Assembly: GCF_016592555.1 (NCBI RefSeq)
Contig: NZ_AP014546.1
Coordinates: forward strand, 1,302,001-1,366,000
From: Neptunomonas japonica JAMM 1380
Lineage (GTDB): Bacteria > Pseudomonadota > Gammaproteobacteria > Pseudomonadales > Balneatricaceae
Direction: 5' to 3'
Length of the DNA stretch: 64,000 bases
Shown here: positions 35,202-43,316 of the stretch, piece by piece
Layout: every line of letters begins with the position of its first letter
How positions within the stretch are numbered: the first letter of the stretch is position 1
Translations under genes and position numbers: made by a program
Notes under the pieces: generated by a model
Databases searched by the model: none
What the model saw: only the letters and a program-made list of their open reading frames with translations
What the model was told of the DNA's origin: nothing

Positions 35202-36497
35202 TTACATGACACCCAGCATTCGCGGGATGAACAGTGAAACTTCCGGAATAAAGGTCGTCACCATCATCACGGGTAGGCCTACAACTAGAATCATCCAGAT
35301 TGCTGGCATAATCGCGTGGTGGATTGAAACCTGACCTATACGACACGCCATATACAGTATGGGCGCAACCGGCGGACTGTTGGCTCCGATCACTACAGAG
35401 CATGCGACTATGGCGCCGTAGTGAATGGGGTCAACGCCAGCGCTTACAACCAGCGGCATCAGTAACGGAGCGATAACCACAGTGACCGACAGATCATCCA
35501 TTATCATGCCGGTGATGATCAAGAATGCATTGACTATCAGTAAAATCAGCAGGGGATTTTGTACCAGTGTGGTGATCCACTCGGTCAGTTCCTGTGGTAC
35601 ACGTTCGGCGGTCAGAATGCGGCCGATCATGAATGAAAACAGTAGAATTAGCATGATGGTACCGGTCGTTTCGGCTGACGCTATCACGCTATCCTTCAAG
35701 CGAATGAGGGTTAAATCCTTGTAGAAAAAGAAACCGATAATAATAGCGGCAACCACTGCAACCGCGGCCGCTTCAGTTGGCGTGCAGATGCCACCGTAAA
35801 TTCCGCCAAGAATCAGAAAAGGCAGCGACAGAGCAGGCAGAGCTGATTTTGTAATACTCCAGCGCGAGGCTATCTTTTGTCCCGGTGTCGTGTCGTCGGG
35901 GTTCGTTTCGGTAAACAGGCGTCCGGCGCAAAAACGGTTGAATAGGGTCAGTCCAAGCATCAGTAACAGAGCAGGCCCTATTGTTGCGGCGAATAAGGCA
36001 GTAATGGACTGTCGTGTGACTACACCAAACAAGATCATGGTGACCGAGGGCGGAATCAGAATTCCCAACAAAGATGATATTCCCAATAGTGCGCTGGCGT
36101 AGCCACGAGGGTAACCGCGCTCGGCCAGTGGGCCTATCATGATGGTGCCGATCGAGGCAACGGCACCACTGGCGGTACCGGAAATTGCACCAAAGATACC
36201 TGAGGCGTACACCATAGAGGCTCCCAAGCCGCCGCGTCGTCCTCTTACCAGCATTTCGATAAAATCAACGAGGCGTCGAGCGATGCCTCCACTCTTCATT
36301 AGGTAGCCAGCGAGTACAAAGAGCGGCAGTGCGAGCAGGATAATGTGGTCCAGCGAGCGGAAACCCTGTAATAATAATGTTGTCATGTTCACGTCATAGA
36401 TGAACACTAGGTACGCAAGTACGGCAGCAAATGACCAAGCAACAGGCACGCCGATGGTCATTAATACAATCAACAAAAGTATGGCCAGAACGCCCAT
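35202..36497 (-). CDS. dctM: TRAP transporter large permease (DctM type)
   Basis: A polytopic membrane protein (431 aa, about 12 helices) that forms the sodium-driven channel of a TRAP uptake system. The family signature GISSLLGILIPPSVTMILFGVVT and the AISGTASGAVASIGTI repeat are clear. Its start codon overlaps the stop of the small permease gene by one base (TAATG), showing translational coupling. Substrate is not readable from this subunit. Confidence 0.95.
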   Translation of the reverse strand: MGVLAILLLIVLMTIGVPVAWSFAAVLAYLVFIYDVNMTTLLLQGFRSLDHIILLALPLFVLAGYLMKSGGIARRLVDFIEMLVRGRRGGLGASMVYASGIFGAISGTASGAVASIGTIMIGPLAERGYPRGYASALLGISSLLGILIPPSVTMILFGVVTRQSITALFAATIGPALLLMLGLTLFNRFCAGRLFTETNPDDTTPGQKIASRWSITKSALPALSLPFLILGGIYGGICTPTEAAAVAVVAAIIIGFFFYKDLTLIRLKDSVIASAETTGTIMLILLFSFMIGRILTAERVPQELTEWITTLVQNPLLILLIVNAFLIITGMIMDDLSVTVVIAPLLMPLVVSAGVDPIHYGAIVACSVVIGANSPPVAPILYMACRIGQVSIHHAIMPAIWMILVVGLPVMMVTTFIPEVSLFIPRMLGVM

Positions 36498-37006
36498 TAT
36501 TTATCACCTTCTTCTTTTGGGTTGTGGCACGCCCTGCCGGTAATTAGATCACGCATGGCGTAGGCGAAGCAGCCAATACTGGCAAGTGCTAGAGAACTAA
36601 GTGGAATCAGCTCGGGGAGCCCTAGTCCCGGTGTGGTTTGTGGGCGTTTGATTGCGAAGCTCATCATGCGCCAAGCTAAGTAAATGAAGAACATGGTTGT
36701 TGCGACCATGATCAGAGCAACCACTCGCTGGTGCAGACGCAGTAGGAAAGGCGAGGTAAGCTGCTGCGGCAAAAAGTCGACGACAAGGTGCTCTGCACGT
36801 CGACTCGCTATGATCCCACCAACCATGTACAGCCACATGGCGCTGATCAATGCCAATTCGTCGATACCGACAATGGACCATTCAAGAGCGTAACGAGCAA
36901 CCACCATGAAGAACACAAGCCCAGCCACAACTACGCTGGCAGTGATCGCGATGGTATTGAGCAGGCGAGCTATCACGCGATCGACCGAAGAGAAAAAACT
37001 AAGCAT
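36497..37006 (-). CDS. dctQ: TRAP transporter small permease (DctQ type)
   Basis: A four-helix membrane protein (169 aa). The ATG at 37006 is preferred because a GGAGG site lies 5 bp before it; an upstream ATG would contain that site. The family hallmark is the second-helix region FFMVVARYALEWSIVGIDEL. It pairs with the adjacent dctM product to form the transporter core. Confidence 0.92.
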   Translation of the reverse strand: MLSFFSSVDRVIARLLNTIAITASVVVAGLVFFMVVARYALEWSIVGIDELALISAMWLYMVGGIIASRRAEHLVVDFLPQQLTSPFLLRLHQRVVALIMVATTMFFIYLAWRMMSFAIKRPQTTPGLGLPELIPLSSLALASIGCFAYAMRDLITGRACHNPKEEGDK

Positions 37007-37060
37007 GGGTACCTCCAAAACAGGCTAAAGGCCCTGCCTTTCGGCAAGGCCTGTCAATCA

Positions 37061-38071
37061 TTAGAGCTTAGGCGCATTTTTCCGTACTTTTTGTACAAGT
37101 TCTGGGCCCACTTCGGCTTCCATCTGTGGCCATACCTGTTCACGTGCAACTTTTGCCAGTGCGCGCAGCTCTTCTTCTGTTGGCTCTATGTATTTCATGC
37201 CACCCGCCACGGCTTTATCGACGTAGCTTTGGTCTAGGGCTTTAGCATCGGAGAACTGCTTCTCCATTACAAGCAGTGCGGCGTCAGCTACGATTTTCTG
37301 CTGGTTAGGGTTGAGCTCTTCCCACGTTTCTGTATTCATCGATAATACACCTGTTACGAATACATGCTTAGTGCGGGTGTAGTGAGTCAGTACATCACGA
37401 AAGTACTCATAGTCCCAGTAGATGATGTTACCCGCATCGCCGTCGACAACTCCGGTCTGAATAGAGGTGTATACCTCACCCCAAGTGATGGCTGTTGCTT
37501 GATATCCCAGCGCTTGCATGGTCTGTGGGTTCGGGAAGTTAGACGGTACGCGAACTTTGAGTCCCTTGGCGCCTTCGACTGTGGTTGCGTATTTTCCACG
37601 GGTAGCTACACCGCCAAACCCTTCAGGCCAAGCGCCGAAAAAAGTCAGTCCTTGGTCGTTATGTACTTCGTTATAAATTGTGTTTAGCCAACCACCCGGA
37701 CGGTAGGCATCAAATGCTTGTTCCCAGCTAAGGAACATATAAGGCATATTGCGCAAGCCCATACGCTTATCGTAGGAAGTGAGGGGCCAGTTGAGCATCA
37801 TGTCTACTTCGCCTGCCATGAACAGGTCAAACACTTCTTTTTGGTCGCCCAGCTCATCTTGATAAAAGATATTAATCTTGATTTCGTCGGGTGTGCCGGC
37901 TGTTTTTTGCTGGATAATTTCAGCCCAGTTATCAAGAGCGTTACCTGTCGGTGAACCCTTGGATCCGGTGTCTGTCGCCATCTTTAGCTTAATAGTGTCG
38001 GCGGTTGTCGCCATAGAAAAGACAACAGCAGCAGAAATAGCCAGCACCTTTGTAAACTTGAGTATGTTCAT
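37061..38071 (-). CDS. dctP: TRAP transporter solute-binding protein (DctP type)
   Basis: A periplasmic binding protein (336 aa) with a clear Sec signal (residues 1-24, ending MATTA). It shows the DctP fold features: QDELGDQKEVFDLFMAGEVDMMLNWP, GLKVRVPSNFPNPQTMQALG, ITWGEVYTSIQTGVVDG and the C-terminal AREQVWPQME. The conserved Arg of RVPSN normally salt-bridges a carboxylate group of the ligand. Thus a carboxylated amine or amino-acid-like solute is a reasonable guess. First gene after the oxidoreductase in the same orientation. Confidence 0.94.
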   Translation of the reverse strand: MNILKFTKVLAISAAVVFSMATTADTIKLKMATDTGSKGSPTGNALDNWAEIIQQKTAGTPDEIKINIFYQDELGDQKEVFDLFMAGEVDMMLNWPLTSYDKRMGLRNMPYMFLSWEQAFDAYRPGGWLNTIYNEVHNDQGLTFFGAWPEGFGGVATRGKYATTVEGAKGLKVRVPSNFPNPQTMQALGYQATAITWGEVYTSIQTGVVDGDAGNIIYWDYEYFRDVLTHYTRTKHVFVTGVLSMNTETWEELNPNQQKIVADAALLVMEKQFSDAKALDQSYVDKAVAGGMKYIEPTEEELRALAKVAREQVWPQMEAEVGPELVQKVRKNAPKL

Positions 38072-38147
38072 TTAGCCTCTCTCTTATTTAGATTTATTTT
38101 TTATTGTTGGCTCGTGCATTTGCACGAATATTATTAAGCACCGGATG

Positions 38148-39455
38148 TCATATTTCCGTCCGGCTTGCCAGTCGTGCCATTGCCATACGCAGTGGTACGC
38201 CTATTCGCAGCAGCGGTTTGGGCGGCAAGCGTGAAGGGCTGCCCGATACCTCCTGCATGTTAGTGAGCAGCTCGCTGTGTTTGCCTGATAGCATATCAGC
38301 CAGCATTATGCCCGAAATTGTTCCTCGTGCGGCTCCGACACTTTGGTCACAGCCCGATGAGTAGATACCTTCTTCGAGTTTACCAAAATAGGTCTCAAAA
38401 TTAGCTGATAGACTGGTCGCACCCCCCCATGTGTATTCGATGTCGACATGCTTTAGGGTTGGGTAACGATTGTCCAGGCCTTCTCGGTGCCGCTCTTTGA
38501 TAGCAGGAATGATAGCAGCGGGGGTATTGTAATCCGGAGCGTAGCGATATGAATTGCGAATGATCAACCGACGGTCTTGTGTCATGCGCATGGTCGTGCC
38601 GGCATGATCCGCAGGTGTCATGCCCCAGTCAAGTTTGCCTCCATACAGTGACATTTCTGCATCAGTCAATGGTCGCGTCATACTGGCAAAGGTCATTACC
38701 GGTAAGATCCGGTTTTTCATGAACCCCAGCTCAGGTGTAAAGATGCTGGTTGCCACAATAAGCTGTTTGCAGGTGATAGTGGCGTTATGGGTCTTCAGTT
38801 TGAAGCCGCTGTGCTGACGACAGATCTCCAACACCGGTGTGTTTTCGACGACCTGAACATTGTCAGGCATTGAGTCTGCTAAGCCTCGCATCAGGGCGGC
38901 GGGTTGCACCAGTGTACCACCGGGAGTATAGATGGCGGCGTTGTAGTAGTCGGTGCCGAAAACAGCCTGAGCTTCAGCTTTAGACAGTCGCTTATAAGGC
39001 TCGCCAGATTTACGCAGAAGCTCCTCATAGTTGTTGAGGTATTTTTCACCGCGCGAGCCAACCGCTCCTTGGTACTTTCCAACCCGAGACCACTGGCAAT
39101 CAATGCCGAAATTATCGATCTGCTGTTCCAAGTGTTCAATGGCGGCTCGGTTGAGCTGTATAATCTTGTTCTTGAATACGTCGTCGGCACGTTCGAGGTC
39201 ACGTTTGTGAGGTTGGTCGATTACAAAACCGGAATTACGCCCCGAAGCACCCTGACCGATTTTCAATGCATCGATCAATAGCACCTTGTCATCTGGGCAA
39301 TTTTCGGCGAGACGACGTGCGGCAGCCGTACCAACAAAGCCACCACCAATGACAACGGTATCGAATGTCGCGTCATCGGTGAGTGCAGGGAACTCGGAAA
39401 CTGAACCGAGTAGCTCGTACCAACCACAGCGATCATCGTATTGCGGAAAAATCAC
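38148..39455 (-). CDS. FAD-dependent amine/D-amino-acid oxidoreductase (DadA-like)
   Basis: A flavoprotein (435 aa from the GTG at 39455, which has AGGAGA upstream) of the DAO/DadA family. The FAD Rossmann motif VVIGGGFVGTAAARRLAE is near residue 35 and is followed by GQGASGRNSGFVID, typical of the family. A C-terminal flavin contact region is SGCDQSVGAARGTI. It should oxidise a secondary or primary amine (amino acid, opine or sarcosine-like) to an imine. RidA, the cupin and TRAP genes follow, and a LysR regulator is divergent. Confidence 0.88.
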   Translation of the reverse strand: MIFPQYDDRCGWYELLGSVSEFPALTDDATFDTVVIGGGFVGTAAARRLAENCPDDKVLLIDALKIGQGASGRNSGFVIDQPHKRDLERADDVFKNKIIQLNRAAIEHLEQQIDNFGIDCQWSRVGKYQGAVGSRGEKYLNNYEELLRKSGEPYKRLSKAEAQAVFGTDYYNAAIYTPGGTLVQPAALMRGLADSMPDNVQVVENTPVLEICRQHSGFKLKTHNATITCKQLIVATSIFTPELGFMKNRILPVMTFASMTRPLTDAEMSLYGGKLDWGMTPADHAGTTMRMTQDRRLIIRNSYRYAPDYNTPAAIIPAIKERHREGLDNRYPTLKHVDIEYTWGGATSLSANFETYFGKLEEGIYSSGCDQSVGAARGTISGIMLADMLSGKHSELLTNMQEVSGSPSRLPPKPLLRIGVPLRMAMARLASRTEI

Positions 39456-39643
39456 GTCTATTCTCCTGTTCGAGCTTGTCAGATGATGGACAGGTAAGGG
39501 TTTTTGGCACCGGTCTGTCCAAGTGCGAGATAATAGTGCACTTTGAATATTCATTTGTCTTCATTAAGGCTTGTATTTAAGCTAAAATTACCTTAAGTAT
39601 AAATAATATTTATATTCAGGTTCATTCAAACGCGGGAGAGACC

Positions 39644-40636
39644 ATGAAAGATGGGCGCCTAATTGATACCCACGCTCTTAATTCTTTCGTCACCATTGCT
39701 GAGGCCGGGTCGATGAGCGAAGCGGCGAAGCGCCTTGGTGTTACTCAGCCTGCTGTTTCCCAGATCCTCAAGCAGCTGGAAGCGCAGGTCGGCACTCAAT
39801 TGGTGGTTCGTCGTACCAGCCCTGTACGGTTGACGGTGGCCGGGCATGTGCTTAAAAAAAATGCAGATGCCATTCTAGGCGAGTTGCGTAGGCTGATAGC
39901 AACGGTGCGCGAAGCAGCTGACAAGGGCTTAGTGCAATGTCGCTTGGGTTTTGTTACCTCATGTGCAGAGGTGTTTGGCAGTAAATTGATTGGTGCGCTT
40001 GGTCACCAGACGGAACGGCTTACCCTGCGTAGCGGGTTAACCTCAGGAATGGTTGAGGCTTTCCTTAATCGGGAGATAGACGTCTTGGTGTCAGATGAGG
40101 CGCTCGCTGGTGTGGAGGGGCTCGAGCGCTTTGCGGTGTTCCGTGATCCAATGCTACTTGCCGTTTCGAATGAGCACACCAGCGACTCGGATTTTTCTCT
40201 ACAAGACCTTGCAACGCGCTGGCCTATGATCAAGTACGGTCGTGATGCGAGTATTGGCCGATTCAGCGAAGTTGTCTTACGGCGCATGCAAGTACAGGCT
40301 AACGTACGTTTTGAAACTGATGATACACACACACTCATGAGCTTCGTACGCGACGGTCACGGATGGGCCATTCTAACAGCGACCTGCTTGGCTCAAACGC
40401 TCCATACCTCGGGTGAAGGTGCCGGAGTTAAGGTAATGGAACTGGGTAATAGCCGCCACTCCAGAACTATTCAACTGATCGCACGTAAAGGTGAGTTGGG
40501 AGGGATCCCAGGCAAGATCGCAGCGTTGATTCAGTCGATACTCGTCAGTGAAATTTTGCCTAAGTTGCAGACGCAAGCTCCCTGGATAACTGAGGAGTTA
40601 TTCAATACAGCGCTACCAACTAAAACAGAAAATTAA
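39644..40636 (+). CDS. LysR-type regulator of the TRAP/oxidoreductase operon
   Basis: A 330-residue LysR protein with N-terminal winged helix (LNSFVTIAEAGSMSEAAKRL, TQPAVSQILKQLE) and a co-inducer domain. It is divergent from the FAD oxidoreductase gene with a 188-bp AT-rich gap, the usual control geometry. The effector is likely the imported solute. A 7-8 bp hairpin (AGGCCGAA/TTCGGCCT, 40636-40663) lies just after the stop and may end transcription. Confidence 0.92.
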   Translation: MKDGRLIDTHALNSFVTIAEAGSMSEAAKRLGVTQPAVSQILKQLEAQVGTQLVVRRTSPVRLTVAGHVLKKNADAILGELRRLIATVREAADKGLVQCRLGFVTSCAEVFGSKLIGALGHQTERLTLRSGLTSGMVEAFLNREIDVLVSDEALAGVEGLERFAVFRDPMLLAVSNEHTSDSDFSLQDLATRWPMIKYGRDASIGRFSEVVLRRMQVQANVRFETDDTHTLMSFVRDGHGWAILTATCLAQTLHTSGEGAGVKVMELGNSRHSRTIQLIARKGELGGIPGKIAALIQSILVSEILPKLQTQAPWITEELFNTALPTKTEN

Positions 40637-40683
40637 GGCCGAAGGTTGATCAAGATTCGGCCTATACCTTTGCAATAACGATG

Positions 40684-41091
40684 CTACTTCTCTTCTATAA
40701 CGCCAGAAGTTGTTAGCCTCGCATCTTCATTTGCTAAAAACACTGCCAACAATTTAGCGTGAAATGTTTTGCTTGGGTTATGCGTTAAAGAGTGGGTAAT
40801 ACCGGGTTGCTCTATCCAACTATCACCTTTTTTATATTCCACAATTTCTTGATCACCAAGTTGTGAATGCACATAGCCTTCAAGTACATAGACATACACA
40901 AAGCCTTCATGTTGATGAGAACCAATGCGCACCATGGGGGAGATATCTACCTCGATCGCAGTTAGTTTACCGCTTAGTAAGTTGGGTAGATGCTCAGATA
41001 TTAATATGTCTCTTTGGACATCCCCTGGTAAAGACTCATGGGCAGAGGACAGCCCAGCGAAAAAAAATAAAATAAATATCATTGCTCTCAT
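40684..41091 (-). CDS. Exported single-domain cupin protein
   Basis: From the ATG at 41091 (AGGAAAA upstream) the protein is 135 residues. It has a signal peptide (MRAMIFILFFFAGLSSAHES) and a cupin core: IGSHQHEGFVYVYVLEGYVHSQL, then YKKGDSWIEQPGITHSLTHN. The two His and one Glu of a metal-binding cupin are present. It is probably periplasmic; the substrate is unknown. The upstream sequence up to 41256 shows no protein-like pattern, so a longer start is unlikely. Confidence 0.8.
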   Translation of the reverse strand: MRAMIFILFFFAGLSSAHESLPGDVQRDILISEHLPNLLSGKLTAIEVDISPMVRIGSHQHEGFVYVYVLEGYVHSQLGDQEIVEYKKGDSWIEQPGITHSLTHNPSKTFHAKLLAVFLANEDARLTTSGVIEEK

Positions 41092-41222
41092 ATATATTTT
41101 CCTAAAATGATTAAACTTTACTGGTAGCTTTCGCACTCGAAGTGTTCCGAGATCACTAACTTTCTTGCAGCAATGATTTTTAGCTATGTTCATTACTAAC
41201 AGCTGGAATCCCCAAAAGAGCT

Positions 41223-41648
41223 TTAAGCTCGCATCGAAATTGCCATGCGGTTCCAAGCGTTGATTGTTGAAATCAGCATAATCAATTGTGCAATCTCTGC
41301 AGTAGAGCTGAATTGTTTTACAAGTTGATAGGTTTCTTCCGATAACCCTTGGTCTGTAATCAGGGTTACTTCCTCTGTCACTGCTAGTATTGCTTGCTCT
41401 CTTTCAGAGAAAAGAGACGACTCCTTCCAAGTTGCCAATTCACTCAGGCGTTGCTCAGTCTCACCTTGTTTAAGAGCTGAGTTGGTATGCATGCCAATAC
41501 AGAAATGACAGCCGTTGATTTGAGAAGCACGAATCCGCACAAGCTCTTGTATCACAGGTGAAATTAATGATGTCGCCAGGTATTTTTCCAATGCAAACAT
41601 AGCCGCGTAAGCATCGGGTTGAAGTTGCTGGATATTGAATCTGCTCAT
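41223..41648 (-). CDS. AhpD-like carboxymuconolactone decarboxylase family protein
   Basis: A 141-residue all-helical protein. The motif INGCHFCIGMHTNSALKQGE contains the CxxC plus His of AhpD-type alkylhydroperoxidases. ERQAILAVTEEVTLI-like sequence (SEREQAILAVTEEV) follows. It should reduce peroxides or act in stress defence. It is divergent from the LysR gene next to it (105 bp), which may regulate it; the exported cupin follows downstream on the same strand. Confidence 0.9.
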   Translation of the reverse strand: MSRFNIQQLQPDAYAAMFALEKYLATSLISPVIQELVRIRASQINGCHFCIGMHTNSALKQGETEQRLSELATWKESSLFSEREQAILAVTEEVTLITDQGLSEETYQLVKQFSSTAEIAQLIMLISTINAWNRMAISMRA

Positions 41649-41773
41649 GATGATTTACCTATATTGTTGGCTTGCTGTATTGATAACAGGAGCAATTGTA
41701 GGCTTCTTGATTGAGACAAAAACCGCTATAGTTACAAATTATCTTTGCTTAATTGGCAATAATGGTGATTCAA

Positions 41774-42667
41774 ATGCCCCGCATTCAGACCGATGAACTG
41801 GTAGCTTTTATTGCTGTCGTTGAGGCAGGAAGTTTTAGCCGCGCTGCAGAACAGTTGAACCAGGCAACGTCGATGGTCAGCCGACAAGTAAAAAAACTGG
41901 AAACTAAACTAGCCACTACTCTTCTCAATCGAACCACAAGAACACTCAATCTCACTCAGGAAGGTGAGTGGTTTTATATCCGCGCTACGGAGTTAGTAGG
42001 AAAGCTGACGGATGCAGAAACCCATTTTACTGAAAATAAAAATAATCCAAGCGGTGTGCTGAGGGTCGATGCTGCTACCCCTTTTGCGATACATGCCATC
42101 GCTCCACTTATCGCTGGATTTAATGCCCTTTACCCAAACTTGAGAGTGCTTTTAGAGTCGAATGAATCGGTCGTCAATCTGCTGCACAACAAGGTTGATA
42201 TTGCCATTCGCATTGGGGATCTTGAAGACTCTACGCTCAAAGCCAGAAAAATCGGGACAACCTACCGGAAAATTGTAGCTTCACCGGCCTACATTAAAGC
42301 GTTTGGCACCCCCAAAAGTGCTGAAGAATTACTGAGGCATCGTTGTTTGGGCTTTACCAAACCAGGAAAACTCAATCGCTGGCCAGTTTACGATAGTAAT
42401 AATGAGCCGCTTATGATCACTCCTTCGGTTTTATGCGATAGTGGTGAAACAATCAGACATTTGGCTCTACAGAACAATGGCATCGCTTGCTTATCTGGCT
42501 TTACGGTCCATGGAAACCTAGAGCGTGGTGAGCTGATTTCTGTATTGGAGCAAGAGACTATCGATATTGGTATTCCTATTTACGCCGTATTTTATTCTGA
42601 TAAATCGATAAGTACCCGAATCCGTTGCTTTATCGACTACCTCGATAGCCATATAAAGTTGTTTTAA
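41774..42667 (+). CDS. LysR-type transcriptional regulator
   Basis: A 297-residue LysR protein (ATG at 41774 with GGTGA upstream; TTG/ATG starts up to 21 bp earlier are possible). The HTH reads LVAFIAVVEAGSFSRAAEQL followed by ATSMVSRQVKKLE. The effector domain is of the PBP type with FLAIRIG-like DIAIRIGDLEDSTL, as in the DsdC/AaeR-like subgroup. It is divergent from the AhpD-like gene, its most likely target. Confidence 0.92.
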   Translation: MPRIQTDELVAFIAVVEAGSFSRAAEQLNQATSMVSRQVKKLETKLATTLLNRTTRTLNLTQEGEWFYIRATELVGKLTDAETHFTENKNNPSGVLRVDAATPFAIHAIAPLIAGFNALYPNLRVLLESNESVVNLLHNKVDIAIRIGDLEDSTLKARKIGTTYRKIVASPAYIKAFGTPKSAEELLRHRCLGFTKPGKLNRWPVYDSNNEPLMITPSVLCDSGETIRHLALQNNGIACLSGFTVHGNLERGELISVLEQETIDIGIPIYAVFYSDKSISTRIRCFIDYLDSHIKLF

Positions 42668-42847
42668 GTTCTTCCTATTACGAGTTAGTTGTCTATTCAC
42701 ACGATACTATTTTCTATGAAATATTTTAGCTTGGGTCCACATAAAAGTTTCAGACTGGGTCTATAGCCGTTTTATCAGAGGTTATAAATTGACTAGCAAA
42801 CCAGTGCTCGTCATATACAGATAAAATATTTTATAAGAGAGACATCA

Positions 42848-43206
42848 ATGGCATATACAGAGAAATTCCAAAAGTTAGCAGATGATGCGTGTTTATGTGT
42901 TTATGTGTTGAAGGGGTGTTGCCTAAACAGGTTGATGCGTTGATAGCACAAGGTGCAATTGCACTGGATATCCGTGATAGCGAAGAGCACGAGAAAGGCC
43001 ATATTGAAGGCTCGCTCAATATAAGTCGTGGAAAATTGGAAATGATCATTGAAGCTAAAGTAGAAAATTTAGAAACGGTGATTTTGTGTTATTGCAATGC
43101 TGTAAACCGTGGAGCTTTATCCGCTAATGCGCTAAAAAATATGGGGTATGAAAATGCCAAGTACATTAACGGAGGCCTCTTAGGGTACCGTAGCTTCCAA
43201 AAGTAA
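42848..43206 (+). CDS. Rhodanese-domain protein, frame broken by an 8-bp tandem duplication
   Basis: The natural start is the ATG at 42848 (AGAGAGA upstream), encoding MAYTEKFQKLADDACLCV. TGTTTATG is duplicated at 42890-42905, which throws this frame out and ends it early. Removing one copy gives a continuous 116-residue protein. The catalytic part downstream is intact: LDIRDSEEHEKGHIEGSLNI and the active-site loop CYCNAVNRG. It could still be translated from GTG 42889 or ATG 42895 without the first ~15 residues. Rhodaneses transfer sulfane sulfur. Confidence 0.8.
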
Positions 43207-43244
43207 GGGGTTAAGTAGTTCTTCATGCGGGATTATTCGACCAA

Positions 43245-43274
43245 ACCCTAAGGCGCAGATTTGTGCCTTAGGGT
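43245..43274. terminator. Hairpin between rhodanese and nasA (probable bidirectional terminator)
   Basis: A perfect 10-bp stem ACCCTAAGGC/GCCTTAGGGT lies between two convergent genes. T-runs are weak on both sides, so termination may be inefficient. Confidence 0.55.
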
Positions 43275-43316
43275 AGGTTTATGGCTCGTCGTAAGCGGTA
43301 CTGATAATGCCGTTGG

